DNA of 64,000 nucleotides from Sapientia aquatica (GCF_004358105.1 NZ_SMYL01000002.1:1-64000); one strand, 5' to 3'. Positions 45,043-54,823 are shown, counted from the stretch's first letter. Notes: generated from the letters alone by a model not told the origin. Numbers and translations are program-made.

Positions 45043-45842
45043 GAGATTACCGTTAAGTGAGGAAGCGCTAAGTTGCTAAAAATTTGTTTGGTAAACCAAT
45101 CAGCTAACGCTGTTTGCACATCAAATTCAGGATCAAGTTCCATTGCCGCTTCCAACGCATGACCAAGATTTTTGCCGGACGCCAAGCTGCTCAATGCCGC
45201 GTAATTAGCGCGAGTTAATTCGCTAACTTGCACATGCCAGTTGGTTTGCCAATCAGCTCGCCAAACTAAACAAGCGCTTGGCTTGGATAATTCATGGGGC
45301 AGCGTGACTGGGCTGTCTTGATGTGCGTGCCAAATATCCGCAACGGCCCAATCCGACGTTAGCAGGGAGCAACAAGGTTGCAGCGTAATGCGCACATCGG
45401 CTAATCGTTCGGGCGGAAAGTTCACCAAATCCGCCAAGGTTGCAGGCGCTCGATGCTGCAAGTAATGCGCTTGATGCACCAGCCATTCGAGCCGCGCCAC
45501 GTCGCCCAAATACGGATAAGGTCGGCAACTGTCCAGCTCTTCAATAAAGCGTGGTAATTGCTGGCCGAACTCGGCTAAATTACCGCTTTGGGAAGGATGT
45601 TTTTCACCAAAAACGCGCGCTACATTATCGAAGAAATCGTCCCCAAGCAATTGCCGCAAAACGGGAAAAGCATTGCTCAAGGTTTGCTGCCACAAGCTGA
45701 TGATGCTGCCGCGGTATTGGGCGAAACGCTCGATGTTGAGTGCCGGATCGCCCTTAAACATCGCCAAAGCAGGTTGCACCATCTCGACATTGACCAACGC
45801 GGCGGCAAAATCGTGTTGCAGCAAACTCAAATCAGCGCGCAT
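45039..45842 (-). CDS. bufC: DUF2063 protein, partner of the MNIO enzyme (BufC-like)
   Basis: DUF2063 proteins deliver the precursor peptide to the DUF692 enzyme and are partner proteins in MNIO (multinuclear non-haem iron oxidase) systems. I chose ATG at 45842, giving 267 residues with the family start [12 protein letters not shown] and [22 protein letters not shown], which contains the N-terminal domain core. The gene start overlaps the end of the DUF692 gene by 16 bases. Symbol by analogy with the Caulobacter buf operon. Confidence 0.85.
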   Translation of the reverse strand: MRADLSLLQHDFAAALVNVEMVQPALAMFKGDPALNIERFAQYRGSIISLWQQTLSNAFPVLRQLLGDDFFDNVARVFGEKHPSQSGNLAEFGQQLPRFIEELDSCRPYPYLGDVARLEWLVHQAHYLQHRAPATLADLVNFPPERLADVRITLQPCCSLLTSDWAVADIWHAHQDSPVTLPHELSKPSACLVWRADWQTNWHVQVSELTRANYAALSSLASGKNLGHALEAAMELDPEFDVQTALADWFTKQIFSNLALPHLTVIS

Positions 45843-46699
45843 GATTGCTCCTTCAAAACCTGTTCGGTACGCTGTTTCGCTTGGTTCGCTTCGTCGAGCA
45901 AGACATCCAATTCGGGAATGTCGGTATCCCATTCAATCAAGGTCGGAATGTGCGCGCCAAACAGCCGACGCGCTTCCTTGTACAAGGCCCAAACCGCTGG
46001 ATCAACCCGACAGCCGTGCGTGTCCACCAAACCTGTATCGGTCACCAAATGTCCCGCCAAATGCAGCTCACCAATGCAGCCTGGCGGCAATTGCTGCAAC
46101 ATCGCCAACGCTTGCTGCGCCGATTCGGCGTGGTTGGCTTGATTGACATACAGATTGTTAATGTCCAACAAAATCCCGCAGCCGGTGCGTTTGACCAACT
46201 GCGATAAAAATTCGGTTTCGCTCATTTCATCGCATGCAAAGCGCACATAGCTAGAAACATTTTCCAGCATGACGCGCTGCTGCAAGGTGTTTTGCAGATG
46301 ATCGACGCGCTCGCTGATTAAAGTCAGTGCGGTCTTTATTAAAGGCAGCGGTAATAAATCATTTAAGTGCCGCCCAGCGACGGAAGCCCAGCACAAGTGT
46401 TCAGAAATTAACGCGGGTTGAATTCGTTCCGCCAGCGCTTTGATCTTTGCCACGTGTTCTAACGAGTAGCCGTGCGCCGAACCAATTCCCAAGCCAACTC
46501 CGTGCATGCTGATGGGGTAATCAGCGCGCAAATTGTCCAGCACATCCAAGTCAACTCCAACGCCAAAGTAATTTTCTGAATGAACTTCCAGCCAGTCGAT
46601 ACTGGGGCGTTGTCGCAAAAAATCCCGATAATGCTGGGTCCGTAATCCGACGCCATAACCTAGCGCCGGAAACGTCAATTTGTCGTTGGAGTGACTCAC
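45827..46699 (-). CDS. bufB: DUF692 multinuclear non-haem iron-dependent oxidase (BufB-like)
   Basis: MNIO enzymes modify cysteines in RiPP precursors, for example to thiooxazoles or oxazolone/thioamide groups that bind copper. The 290-residue TIM-barrel protein has [10 protein letters not shown] with metal-binding His/Glu/Asn, [39 protein letters not shown] and GELHLAGH, all DUF692 positions for the iron ligands. It follows the DUF2282 gene by 28 bases. Its product is predicted to modify that small protein. Confidence 0.92.
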   Translation of the reverse strand: MSHSNDKLTFPALGYGVGLRTQHYRDFLRQRPSIDWLEVHSENYFGVGVDLDVLDNLRADYPISMHGVGLGIGSAHGYSLEHVAKIKALAERIQPALISEHLCWASVAGRHLNDLLPLPLIKTALTLISERVDHLQNTLQQRVMLENVSSYVRFACDEMSETEFLSQLVKRTGCGILLDINNLYVNQANHAESAQQALAMLQQLPPGCIGELHLAGHLVTDTGLVDTHGCRVDPAVWALYKEARRLFGAHIPTLIEWDTDIPELDVLLDEANQAKQRTEQVLKEQSCALI

Positions 46700-46727
46700 G
46701 ATGTTGTTCTCTCAATACGGGTATTGA

Positions 46728-47000
46728 TTACTTCGCTGCTGGTTTGGCTTCGTCCAATTTGCCGCCCATGGAAGCGCAAGTACCGGCTGGAACATTTTTC
46801 CAATCAGCTGGGCTCATGTCTTTTTTGGATTGACCTGCGCAAGCATGGCCGCCAGTTTTGCTAGCGCAATCGTTTTGACCAGCTTTGGCAACGCCATAGC
46901 ATTTTTCCATTTTTGCACCAGCAGTGTCAGCTGCGGCGGCGATACCAGAACTCATCAAACCTGCTAATGCGACGGCGATCAAGGCGTTATTCTTAGTCAT
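46728..47000 (-). CDS. bufA: DUF2282 small Cys-containing protein, putative bufferin precursor (BufA-like)
   Basis: The 90-residue protein has a signal peptide (about residues 1-24) and a mature part with four cysteines: Cys34 ([15 protein letters not shown]), Cys45, Cys54 (GGHACAGQS) and Cys75 (GTCASMGG). This matches DUF2282/BufA1, whose modified cysteines in characterised bufferins bind copper in the periplasm. It is the first gene of the operon; TGGAGAAT lies before the ATG. Actual modification and copper binding are inferred from relatives. Confidence 0.88.
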   Translation of the reverse strand: MTKNNALIAVALAGLMSSGIAAAADTAGAKMEKCYGVAKAGQNDCASKTGGHACAGQSKKDMSPADWKNVPAGTCASMGGKLDEAKPAAK

Positions 47001-47384
47001 ACTATTCTCCAGAAATTGATTAATGAAAGTAAATCGAATTGACCCTAACTAACCTCAGTGAATGGCTGAATGCTAAATCAAGGTACTGAGTGATAGTCGG
47101 AGTTATTCTATGTTTCCTTACAGCGAAATCTATTTTTTTTTAATTTTTCTTAAAAAAGATTTCGAGAACTGCAAACAGTGTGACTTTTTGGCGATTTAAA
47201 TATCTTTTTAAGTTGAAAAAATAACTATTAATATCGCGTCAATAACGTAGTCAATTGGCGAGTTGTCTACTATTAAACAGGGGCTCAAGCGAGAATGCCA
47301 TCGCGCTCAACAGATTTGATCATGCGTTTGGCCCTGATCTGCTATCCTCTGGCTTCGTTGATTTCCTGATCTCTTTTATTTGCT
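47001..47384. other. Divergent intergenic region between bufA and def
   Basis: The 384 bases contain no convincing gene. They hold a candidate ECF-type promoter for the buf operon at 47096-47122 and a T/A-rich block around 47130-47160. No consensus def promoter could be fixed. Confidence 0.5.
47096..47122 (-). promoter_or_regulatory. Candidate ECF-sigma promoter for the buf operon
   Basis: On the minus strand TGTAAGG (47122-47116), 16 bases, CGAC (47099-47096) occurs about 95 bases before bufA. Related buf operons are controlled by ECF sigma factors at promoters of the form GTAAxx-N16-CGAx. No ECF sigma gene lies in the window. Confidence 0.42.
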
Positions 47385-47924
47385 ATGACTATTCGCGACA
47401 TATTAAAAATGGGCGACCCGCGCCTACTGCGCACAGCCCAACTTGTGCCAACTGAGATGTTTGGTTCTTCAGAATTAAAGCAATTAATCGCTGACATGTT
47501 CGATACCATGCACGCCGCCGATGGTGTTGGCTTGGCCGCGCCGCAAATTGGGGTGGATTTGCAATTGGTGTTGTTTGGCTTTGAAGATAGCGATCGTTAT
47601 CCCGATGCGCCTTCGGTGCCACAAACGGTGTTGATTAATCCCGTCATTACACCGCTAGACGACAGTCAAGAAGACGGTTGGGAAGGTTGTTTATCGGTTC
47701 CCGGTTTGCGCGGCATGGTGCCGCGTTGGTCACGCATTCGGTACGAAGGCTTTGATCCGGACGGCAACAAGATTATGCGCGAAGTGGATGATTTCCATGC
47801 GCGTGTAGTGCAGCACGAATGCGATCATTTGTGGGGTACTTTGTACCCAATGCGGGTGAAAGACTTTACCCAGTTTGGCTACACCGAAGTGCTGTTTCCC
47901 GGACGTGAAGCGGGCGGTGAATAA
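47385..47924 (+). CDS. def: Peptide deformylase
   Basis: Def removes the formyl group from new protein N-termini. The 179-residue protein has the three catalytic motifs: [10 protein letters not shown] (residues 47-56), EGCLS (100-104; Cys102 binds metal) and HECDH (144-148) with two metal histidines and the catalytic Glu145. The usual partner fmt is not adjacent. The longer length and divergence fit a type I deformylase found outside the fmt operon. Confidence 0.96.
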   Translation: MTIRDILKMGDPRLLRTAQLVPTEMFGSSELKQLIADMFDTMHAADGVGLAAPQIGVDLQLVLFGFEDSDRYPDAPSVPQTVLINPVITPLDDSQEDGWEGCLSVPGLRGMVPRWSRIRYEGFDPDGNKIMREVDDFHARVVQHECDHLWGTLYPMRVKDFTQFGYTEVLFPGREAGGE

Positions 47925-48017
47925 CTTTGCATTGCTGCTTGAACTGTATATCCCGACTTGAACAACAATGCGTTCAATTCGGGATTTTTGCTATCTATAT
48001 AGTTAAATCGAGATGCC

Positions 48018-48224
48018 ATGAAAAAATACAAACATTTTAAAGGCGGTATTTACGAATGGGTGTGCAACGCCACGTTGGAGTCCGACCCCAGCGTGCAAAT
48101 GGTGGTGTATCGCTCCGCCAACGGTACGATTTGGACGCGGCCTGAAAGCGTGTTCTTTGAAGAAATTGAGCACGAAGGCCAAAAAATCCCGCGCTTTGCT
48201 TTAATTGAGTCGTCCGACTCCTAA
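48018..48224 (+). CDS. DUF1653 domain protein
   Basis: The 68-residue protein matches DUF1653: YKHFKGGIYEWVCNATLES, MVVYRSANGTIWTRP and the acidic end FFEEIEHEGQKIPRF. Proteins of this family are small, cytoplasmic and uncharacterised. It is 93 bases after def and could be on the same transcript. Confidence 0.88.
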   Translation: MKKYKHFKGGIYEWVCNATLESDPSVQMVVYRSANGTIWTRPESVFFEEIEHEGQKIPRFALIESSDS

Positions 48225-48414
48225 CTGCGCTAACTCTCCTAACTCTGCCAACGCATTCATGCACTGCACAATTGTGCGGCGCGCGAGTCCATGTATCTGC
48301 CCGCAACAGCGCAGCAGTTTTTAATTCAAATTGCGATTAACTTCTTTCTTTCAAATCAACGTTATGCGATAGTTTCGGCTTCGCTGATTCGCTCAGTTTT
48401 TACTCAATGTGGCC

Positions 48415-50721
48415 ATGTCTAATTCCTCTCAATCTAATGTGGTGAAGCCTTACATTCCTGCCGAAGCCCAGTTGCCAGAATTTAGTTTTCGCGCTGTTTT
48501 AATGGGCGTTGTGCTCGGGATGATTTTTGGTGCGTCCTCGCTGTACTTAGTGCTCAAAGTCGGTTTGACCGTTAGTGCGTCGATTCCGGTGGCGGTGATT
48601 GCGATTACTGTGTTTCGCATGTTTAAACAAGTCGGATTTAAAGATTCATCCATCTTAGAAAACAGCATTACCCAAACGGCAGGTTCGGCCGGTGAATCCA
48701 TCGCGTTTGGTTTGGGCGTGACTATGCCAGCGATTTTGATTTTAGGTTTTGATCTGGAAATCACCCGTGTCATGTTGGTTGGCGTGTTGGGTGGCTTGTT
48801 AGGGATTTTGATGATGATCCCAATGCGCCGCACCATGATAGTTGAGCAGCATAAAGAACTGAAATACCCCGAAGGCACGGCCTGCGCCGAAGTGTTAAAA
48901 GCGGCTGCGACCGAAACATCACGGGTTGCCGCTGGTTTGGTTAAACCCGGCGATGCAGCCGCCAACGAAGCCGAACTCAAAGCCGACAATAAACGTGCCC
49001 TGACTATTTTTGGCGGGTTTGGAATTGGCCTACTCTACAAATGTATTAACGTGGCCTTCAAAGGCTGGAAAGACACGCCGCAAGTTGTATTCGGTGCGCC
49101 GTTAAAAGCGGGTTCGATCGGTGCGGAAGTGTCGCCCGAGTTGCTCGGCGTGGGCTACATCATCGGGCCAAAAATTGCCTCAGTCATGGCCGCAGGCGGC
49201 GTGATGTCCTATCTGTTAATCATTCCAATGATTAAATTTTTTGGTGACGCACTCAGCGTTCCGGTGGCACCGGGTTTGAAACTTATTAGCCAAATGGGGC
49301 CAGATGAAATTCGCAGTGCCTACGTTTTGTATATTGGCGCGGGCGCGGTGGCGACGGGCGGCTTGGTGAGTTTGGTGCGTGCCTTGCCAACGATTTGGCG
49401 CAGCTTGAAGGCGGGCTTATCGGGCTTATCGCTGCCATCCAAAGCTACGTCCGCTGTTAATCCAACTAGCGGTGTTGCGTTGCGCACCGATCAAGACATT
49501 CCTATGAAATGGGTGCTCATCGGTGGTTTAGTGATTATCACCGCGATCACCCTGGCAACGCCGCTACACATGAATTTGTTGGGTGCCTTATTGATCTTGG
49601 TATTTGGATTTTTATTTTCGACGGTCTCGTCGCGCTTAACTGGCGAAATTGGTTCTTCCTCTAATCCAATTTCTGGCATCACCGTGGCGACTTTGCTGTT
49701 TACGTGTTTGATTTTTTTACTAATGGGCTGGACGGGCAATGCCTATTACGTTACTGCGTTATCGGTCGGCGCGATTGTGTGTATCGCGTCCAGCAATGCC
49801 GGTACAACCTCGCAAGATTTAAAAACTGGATTCTTAGTCGGCTCTACACCGCGTCTGCAACAATATGCGATTCTGGTTGGCGCGTTGTCGTCGGCCCTAA
49901 TCTTGGGACCGATTTTGCTGTCGCTCAATGACTCTGCAACGGTCTATGTTCCTGCGGCCCAAGTCGCACCCGGCGTGGTGGTGGATGCCCGTACCTTGAC
50001 CGACAAAGCGACCTTGAAAGGTCCGCAAGCCGAGACCGATCCCAATACCTATTTGGTTTGGCACAAAGTCGATGATGTCGGCGGTCCATCAGGCAAGTAC
50101 TTGGTTGATCAATCCGGTAAGCTCGTTTATTTGGTTGATCCGGGCATCAACGGCACGCATACTAAGCGTCCCGATGGCACCGAAGTCAAAAAATTTGACG
50201 CGCCCAAAGCGGTCTTGATGTCCTACATCATCAAAGGAATTCTAGATCGCCAATTGCCGTGGGAATTGGTGTTATTTGGCGTGATGATCGCGGTGATTCT
50301 GGAAATGTCGGGCATTCCTTCCTTGGCTTTTGCAGTCGGCGTGTATTTACCGCTGTCTTCCTCCATGCCCTTGTTCGTCGGTGGAATGATTCGTTGGTTG
50401 GTCGATCGACGTAGCAACAAAATGGAAAAAAATCAGCATTTGAGCGACGACGAAAAACAAGCCAATGGCGACCGCAGTCCGGGCGTATTGTTGGCTTCCG
50501 GTTATATTGCTGGCGGAGCGTTAGCGGGAATCTTGATCGCCATTACCGCAGGCGTTAGCGTTATGACGCCTTTTGATGAGCGTCTAACGGAATGGTCAAC
50601 GCTACATAATCCATTCTTTGAGGGCGCAAATGCGGACTATTTATCTATGTTGCCCTATGCGGTGATCGTTTTGCTGCTGTATTGGGTAGGACGTGAGAAG
50701 AAAGAAGTCGCCGTATCTTAG
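48415..50721 (+). CDS. OPT family oligopeptide transporter
   Basis: The 768-residue protein is a multispan secondary transporter (about 14-16 spans) of the OPT family, which imports oligopeptides or metal-chelator complexes. The core has FSFRAVLMGVVLGMIFG at the start, SSLYLVLKVGLTVSASIPV, ENSITQTAGSAGESIAFGLG and KYPEGTACAEVLKA, all typical of bacterial OPTs. A soluble loop of about 100 residues (around 510-600) lies before the last spans. I prefer ATG at 48415 over the in-frame GTG at 48409; neither has a strong Shine-Dalgarno site. Confidence 0.92.
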   Translation: MSNSSQSNVVKPYIPAEAQLPEFSFRAVLMGVVLGMIFGASSLYLVLKVGLTVSASIPVAVIAITVFRMFKQVGFKDSSILENSITQTAGSAGESIAFGLGVTMPAILILGFDLEITRVMLVGVLGGLLGILMMIPMRRTMIVEQHKELKYPEGTACAEVLKAAATETSRVAAGLVKPGDAAANEAELKADNKRALTIFGGFGIGLLYKCINVAFKGWKDTPQVVFGAPLKAGSIGAEVSPELLGVGYIIGPKIASVMAAGGVMSYLLIIPMIKFFGDALSVPVAPGLKLISQMGPDEIRSAYVLYIGAGAVATGGLVSLVRALPTIWRSLKAGLSGLSLPSKATSAVNPTSGVALRTDQDIPMKWVLIGGLVIITAITLATPLHMNLLGALLILVFGFLFSTVSSRLTGEIGSSSNPISGITVATLLFTCLIFLLMGWTGNAYYVTALSVGAIVCIASSNAGTTSQDLKTGFLVGSTPRLQQYAILVGALSSALILGPILLSLNDSATVYVPAAQVAPGVVVDARTLTDKATLKGPQAETDPNTYLVWHKVDDVGGPSGKYLVDQSGKLVYLVDPGINGTHTKRPDGTEVKKFDAPKAVLMSYIIKGILDRQLPWELVLFGVMIAVILEMSGIPSLAFAVGVYLPLSSSMPLFVGGMIRWLVDRRSNKMEKNQHLSDDEKQANGDRSPGVLLASGYIAGGALAGILIAITAGVSVMTPFDERLTEWSTLHNPFFEGANADYLSMLPYAVIVLLLYWVGREKKEVAVS

Positions 50722-50738
50722 TTTTAAAAACGTGACAT

Positions 50739-50777
50739 GAAAAAATGCAGCCAACTCAACATTGGCTGCATTTTTTT
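50739..50777. terminator. Bidirectional terminator between OPT and BOF genes
   Basis: AAAAAATGCAGCCAA and TTGGCTGCATTTTTT form a 15-bp stem and abut the BOF stop codon, with T-runs on both strands. Confidence 0.9.
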
Positions 50778-51175
50778 TATTTAACAATCGTGATTACTTG
50801 TTGCACATCGAATTCGGATTTGCCAAAGTGTTTTCGATCAAATTCACCCTGCAATTGAACTTGAACTTTATCGTCTATCGACACTTGTTTAGGAAAATAT
50901 TTTGCGTCAATCTCAACATTAATTTCGCCGCTGCCATCGGAAAAAACATAATGTTCGCCGCCTGTGTGGCGAATAATTTTACCGACCAAAGTGACATATT
51001 GATCGTCCCGCCCATCGGCCAATAATTGTTTGACAGTCATGACTGGCGGGGAGGATGGACCGGTGTAATGCTGAGCTGATTTGGCAGATTCGGTTGGGCC
51101 GGTATAGGTTTGCGCGAACACGGCGCTGGAACTGGCGGCGAGAATGCCAAGCAAGATTATGTGGATTGGTTTCAT
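50777..51175 (-). CDS. Periplasmic OB-fold (BOF) protein, YgiW-like
   Basis: The 132-residue protein has a signal peptide (to about residue 21, VFAQ) and a BOF domain (about 45-130): LLADGRDDQYVTLVGKI, YVFSDGSGEINVEID and VQLQGEFDRKHFGKSEFDVQQV. BOF proteins such as YgiW and YdeI take part in stress resistance and bind small cationic or peptide ligands. The linker carries the tetrapeptide YTGP twice (residues about 24-27 and 37-40), an internal repeat of unknown meaning. Confidence 0.88.
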   Translation of the reverse strand: MKPIHIILLGILAASSSAVFAQTYTGPTESAKSAQHYTGPSSPPVMTVKQLLADGRDDQYVTLVGKIIRHTGGEHYVFSDGSGEINVEIDAKYFPKQVSIDDKVQVQLQGEFDRKHFGKSEFDVQQVITIVK

Positions 51176-51380
51176 AGAGCTCCTTCGATAAAAACCTGAC
51201 CGCGCTTAAGCGGATTTAGCAGGGGGCTTTAATGGTAAGTGACAATAAAGGCAATAAAAATAAAATTTACAAAAAAACATAAATTGACTGGCTTTTCGCA
51301 ATTTGATTACTCTTTTGCCATTATGGCGCACGCGGCTTGTCGCTATAATTTACGCCTTCTAAATTGCTCAGGACGGTCGT

Positions 51381-51917
51381 ATGAAATCAGCAGTAAATAA
51401 GCTCGAAATGTTTATCTTCTGGAGCCGCTGGATCCAAGCGCCGCTCTACCTTGGGCTGATCGTGGCGCAAGTGGTGTACGTGTATTTATTCTTGAGTGAA
51501 TTGATGCATTTGGTGCAAAACGCGTTTGGTAGTGCGCCGATTAACGAAACCGCCATCATGCTCATCGTGCTCGGTTTAATTGATGTGGTGATGATCGCCA
51601 ACTTGCTGATCATGGTCATTATTGGCGGCTACGAAACCTTTGTCTCACGCCTGCATGTTGATGATCATCCGGATCAGCCGGAATGGTTATCGCACGTCAA
51701 TGCCGGTGTGTTAAAGATTAAATTATCGGCGGCTATCATTGGTATTTCGTCGATACATTTATTAAAGACCTTTATCAACGCGGCCAATATGGATGAGCAC
51801 ACGATTAAATGGCAGGTGATTATCCATATCGTGTTTTTGCTCTCAGCCTTAGCAATGGTGATGGTCGATCGCATCATGAACCAAACTTTAGTAATCTCGA
51901 AACAGAATTCGCATTAA
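51381..51917 (+). CDS. UPF0114 / YqhA-like membrane protein
   Basis: The 178-residue protein has four membrane spans and the family-typical LIMVIIGGYETFVSRLHVDDHPDQPEW and KLSAAIIGISSIHLLKTFI. These proteins (TIGR00645/YqhA) are inner-membrane proteins of unknown function. The ATG follows AGGACGGTCGT. It stands alone between a gap and a terminator. Confidence 0.93.
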   Translation: MKSAVNKLEMFIFWSRWIQAPLYLGLIVAQVVYVYLFLSELMHLVQNAFGSAPINETAIMLIVLGLIDVVMIANLLIMVIIGGYETFVSRLHVDDHPDQPEWLSHVNAGVLKIKLSAAIIGISSIHLLKTFINAANMDEHTIKWQVIIHIVFLLSALAMVMVDRIMNQTLVISKQNSH

Positions 51918-51927
51918 ATTGAAACAT

Positions 51928-51968
51928 AAAAAAACGCCCGGTTAATGTTCATCAACCGGGCGTTTTTT
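51928..51968. terminator. Bidirectional terminator between yqhA-like and uppP
   Basis: AAAAAACGCCCGGTT and AACCGGGCGTTTTTT form a long stem around ATGTTCATC, with T on both sides. Confidence 0.9.
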
Positions 51969-51983
51969 ATTGAAGCAGAGTAG

Positions 51984-52826
51984 TTAGCCTACCCACAGCA
52001 CAATTCCCGCGGCGACTAAACAATACCCGCCAAAGAAATGCCAGCGATCTTGTTCCAACCAGCGCGACAACCAACGCAGGGCCAGCAAGCCAGCTAGAAA
52101 GCTAAACACCATTCCGACCAAACTAGGCACCGCCAAATGCATGACCCAATCAGGCTGAATGGCAGCGGTAATGTGCGATTTATAGGCGCGGTAAATTTCC
52201 TTGGCAATCACGGCAGGAGTTAGCACAACACTCAGCGCAAAGCTAAATTCCTCTGCCTTGCGGCGTGCGACACCAGAAGCCAAAGCCACCGAAATCGTCG
52301 CGCCAGAGCGGGAAAAACCGCGGAACGGCAAGCATAAACCTTGTACCGCGCCAATCAAGATGGCTTTAGGCATGGAGATTTGTCCGTACGGTTGTTCTTT
52401 GATGCGTGATGAGGCGATGATGAGCACGCCAGCTGAAGCCAATGCTGCCGCCATTAGCGGCGCAATGCCAAATAAATGCTCGACTTCGAATTCGGCTGGA
52501 TTGGCCGCAAACATGTGTTTGATTATCCATAACAGCCCTAAACCAACGATGCCGGTAAAAGCGGTTGCGGCAATCAGATACAACACGTTGGTGCGAAACG
52601 CGCCGCTCGATTCAAAATAAGTCTTCTTCCAAGCGCTCCAAAAATAAACAATCGCGGCAAACATGGTGCCGGTGTGCAGCATTACCAATAACAAGGTCAT
52701 TTCTGGTGACGTAGGATCGAGCCCCATTAATTTTTCCGCCACGATGACGTGCGCGGAACTGGACACAGGCAATAGCTCAGCCGCGCCTTGGATGACGGCC
52801 AAAATCAGAATTTGAAGGAGATTCAT
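51984..52826 (-). CDS. uppP: Undecaprenyl-diphosphate phosphatase (BacA family)
   Basis: UppP dephosphorylates undecaprenyl pyrophosphate, recycling the lipid carrier for peptidoglycan and other glycans. The 280-residue multispan protein has the two active-site motifs ELLPVSSSAHV (about residues 18-28) and FRGFSRSGATISV (near 170). It carries AAEL at the first motif where many paralogues have TEFL, a variation also known in this family. Confidence 0.94.
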   Translation of the reverse strand: MNLLQILILAVIQGAAELLPVSSSAHVIVAEKLMGLDPTSPEMTLLLVMLHTGTMFAAIVYFWSAWKKTYFESSGAFRTNVLYLIAATAFTGIVGLGLLWIIKHMFAANPAEFEVEHLFGIAPLMAAALASAGVLIIASSRIKEQPYGQISMPKAILIGAVQGLCLPFRGFSRSGATISVALASGVARRKAEEFSFALSVVLTPAVIAKEIYRAYKSHITAAIQPDWVMHLAVPSLVGMVFSFLAGLLALRWLSRWLEQDRWHFFGGYCLVAAGIVLWVG

Positions 52827-53237
52827 TGGAGGATAACTTGAGTGAGTTAAATGGGGTTTGCGAGATGAACGTGTTGCACTCTTAAAAACAGCGCCATTTA
52901 TAGCTGATCAAGAGTTAGAAATCAATTAAAAGTCGTATTCGTTGGCCGCGCTAATTCAGCTTTGAGGTGTTCCGATGATTTCAATTAAATAACGAAGCAA
53001 CCATAAAGTGACTCAAAAACCGCAAAAATGCGGCAATGTGCAATAACTTCCGCTCAATATTCGCGGGATTTCATGTTATCTTTTCGCGTCGATTATTTTT
53101 GACAATCCATGTTAAGTAAAAAACGAACGAAACAGCGCACCAGTTAGCGAGGATTGCTTGGTGAAACTTATCCGGTTTTATCGGCACAAATAAAAACGCG
53201 TATAGCGAATAAAACAATTCAATTAGAGGACACAACA
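52827..53237. other. Intergenic region between uppP and the peptide transporter
   Basis: These 411 bases between divergent genes hold no convincing gene. The last 84 bases are in frame with the transporter but lack a good initiation site. A TTGACA-like word at 53098-53103 is a possible -35 site, with no clear -10. Otherwise I see nothing specific. Confidence 0.5.
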
Positions 53238-54773
53238 TTGAATACCAAAGCCATTTCCACTCACCCGCCCATTTTGGGACATCCTGAAGGCCTGTTCTTC
53301 CTCTTCTTCACTGAAATGTGGGAACGCTTCTCTTACTACGGTATGCGTAGTTTGTTGGTTTTATTCTTGGTCAGTAGTGCGATGAAAGGTGGTTGGGGCT
53401 GGGATCGGGCTGACGCCTTAAATCTGTATGGCTCCTATACATTTTGGGTCTATGTCACGGGGATTTTAGGTGGGTTTTTGGCCGATAAAGTGCTCGGCGC
53501 GCGGCGCGCAGTGGTGATCGGCGGCTTTATTATCAGTGCCGGGCATATCTGTTTAACGTTGGATACGCACATGACGTTTTATGCTGGTTTAGCGTTAATC
53601 GTTTGTGGTACTGGCTTATTCAAACCAAATATTTCAACCATTGTTGGCCAGTTATACGGCCAAGGTGAATCCGAAGACATTAAACGCGATGCGGGTTACA
53701 CGCTGTTCTACATGGGCGTTAATTCAGGCGCGTTTTTTGGTATGGCTTTGTGCGGTTATATCGGTGAGAAAATCTCTTGGAATTATGGCTTTGGTTTGGC
53801 CGGCTTTTTCATGATTTTGGGTGCGCTGCAGTTCTATTTTGCTGGCAGCGTGTTTGGCGATATTGGTGGCGCAGTAAATAAAGATTCGCCAGTTGCCAAA
53901 ACGGATCCAGAAGAGCAAGCGCACGTGGTGCGTGATCGCTTGATCGCGATCGGTGTGTTTTCGGCCGTTACGGTTTTCTTTTGGATGGCTTTTGAACAAG
54001 CGGGCGGCTCGATGACGATTTTCGCCGCTGACTATACCAATCGCACTTTGGATGGCTCGGCTGGCTTTATTTTTAAAATCATCAATACCCTGTTATTGAT
54101 CGTGCCAACGATGGTGTTGACCTGGGTTTTATATACCTTGGTGCGCCAAACTATAAAGCGCTATCCGCTTTCTAATCTATTTATTGTGATTTGTTTTGTG
54201 GCGGTCTGGGCGTTGTTGATTTGGATGTTAGAACGCGAATTTGAAGCGGATTCAGCAGTTGTGCCCGCGACATGGTTTGGTATTTTGAATTCGTTCTTCA
54301 TCATTATTTTGGCACCTTTGTTTTCTAAACTGTGGCAAGACTATTGGCAGCCAAGCGGCCCGGTAAAATTTGGCACCGGTCTGATTTTGCTAGGTTTGGG
54401 TTTTGGTGTGTTGGCCTTCGGCGCATCCGGCATCCCAAGCGGCGCGAAGACTGCGTCAGTAAGCATGATTTGGTTGGTGCTGGCCTATTTATTCCACACG
54501 ATGGGCGAATTGTGCGTTTCTCCGGTCGGCTTGTCCTACATCAGTAAATTAGCCCCAGCGCGCTTGTTGGGAATGATGTTTGGCGTGTGGTTCATCATGA
54601 CCGCGATTGCTAACAAATTAGCTGGCATGACCGGTAGCTTGATTGACGATATTTCGACCACCTATTCAATGAGTACATTCTTCCTGATCTTTACGCTGTT
54701 GCCGATTGGCGCTGGCTTGGGAATGATGGTGATTAATAAATGGATGTTGCGTAAGATGCACGGCGTACATTAA
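53238..54773 (+). CDS. POT family proton-coupled di/tripeptide transporter
   Basis: The 511-residue MFS protein has 12-14 spans and the POT signature FFTEMWERFSYYGMRSLL, then YTLFYMGVNSGAFFG (the PTR2 signature). It imports small peptides with protons. I chose TTG at 53238 because AGAGGACACAACA precedes it and the protein then starts NTKAISTHPPILGHPEGLFF; the upstream TTG at 53154 has no ribosome site. A TTG start is rare and may hold expression down. Confidence 0.92.
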   Translation: MNTKAISTHPPILGHPEGLFFLFFTEMWERFSYYGMRSLLVLFLVSSAMKGGWGWDRADALNLYGSYTFWVYVTGILGGFLADKVLGARRAVVIGGFIISAGHICLTLDTHMTFYAGLALIVCGTGLFKPNISTIVGQLYGQGESEDIKRDAGYTLFYMGVNSGAFFGMALCGYIGEKISWNYGFGLAGFFMILGALQFYFAGSVFGDIGGAVNKDSPVAKTDPEEQAHVVRDRLIAIGVFSAVTVFFWMAFEQAGGSMTIFAADYTNRTLDGSAGFIFKIINTLLLIVPTMVLTWVLYTLVRQTIKRYPLSNLFIVICFVAVWALLIWMLEREFEADSAVVPATWFGILNSFFIIILAPLFSKLWQDYWQPSGPVKFGTGLILLGLGFGVLAFGASGIPSGAKTASVSMIWLVLAYLFHTMGELCVSPVGLSYISKLAPARLLGMMFGVWFIMTAIANKLAGMTGSLIDDISTTYSMSTFFLIFTLLPIGAGLGMMVINKWMLRKMHGVH

Positions 54774-54792
54774 TTGCTCCAGGTTTGCTGAC

Positions 54793-54823
54793 AAAAAATC
54801 GCCCTTGTTAGGGCGATTTTTTT
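54793..54823 (+). terminator. Terminator after the peptide transporter
   Basis: AAAAAATCGCCC and GGGCGATTTTTT pair around TTGTTA, followed by T. Confidence 0.9.

Noticed and set aside
45588-46142. 184-codon open frame on the plus strand within the buf cluster
   Set aside because: It overlaps bufB and bufC on the opposite strand, and both of those carry conserved motifs.
53154-53237. N-terminal extension of the POT transporter from TTG 53154
   Set aside because: It lacks a Shine-Dalgarno site, its residues do not match POT proteins, and AGAGGA just before TTG 53238 gives a better start.
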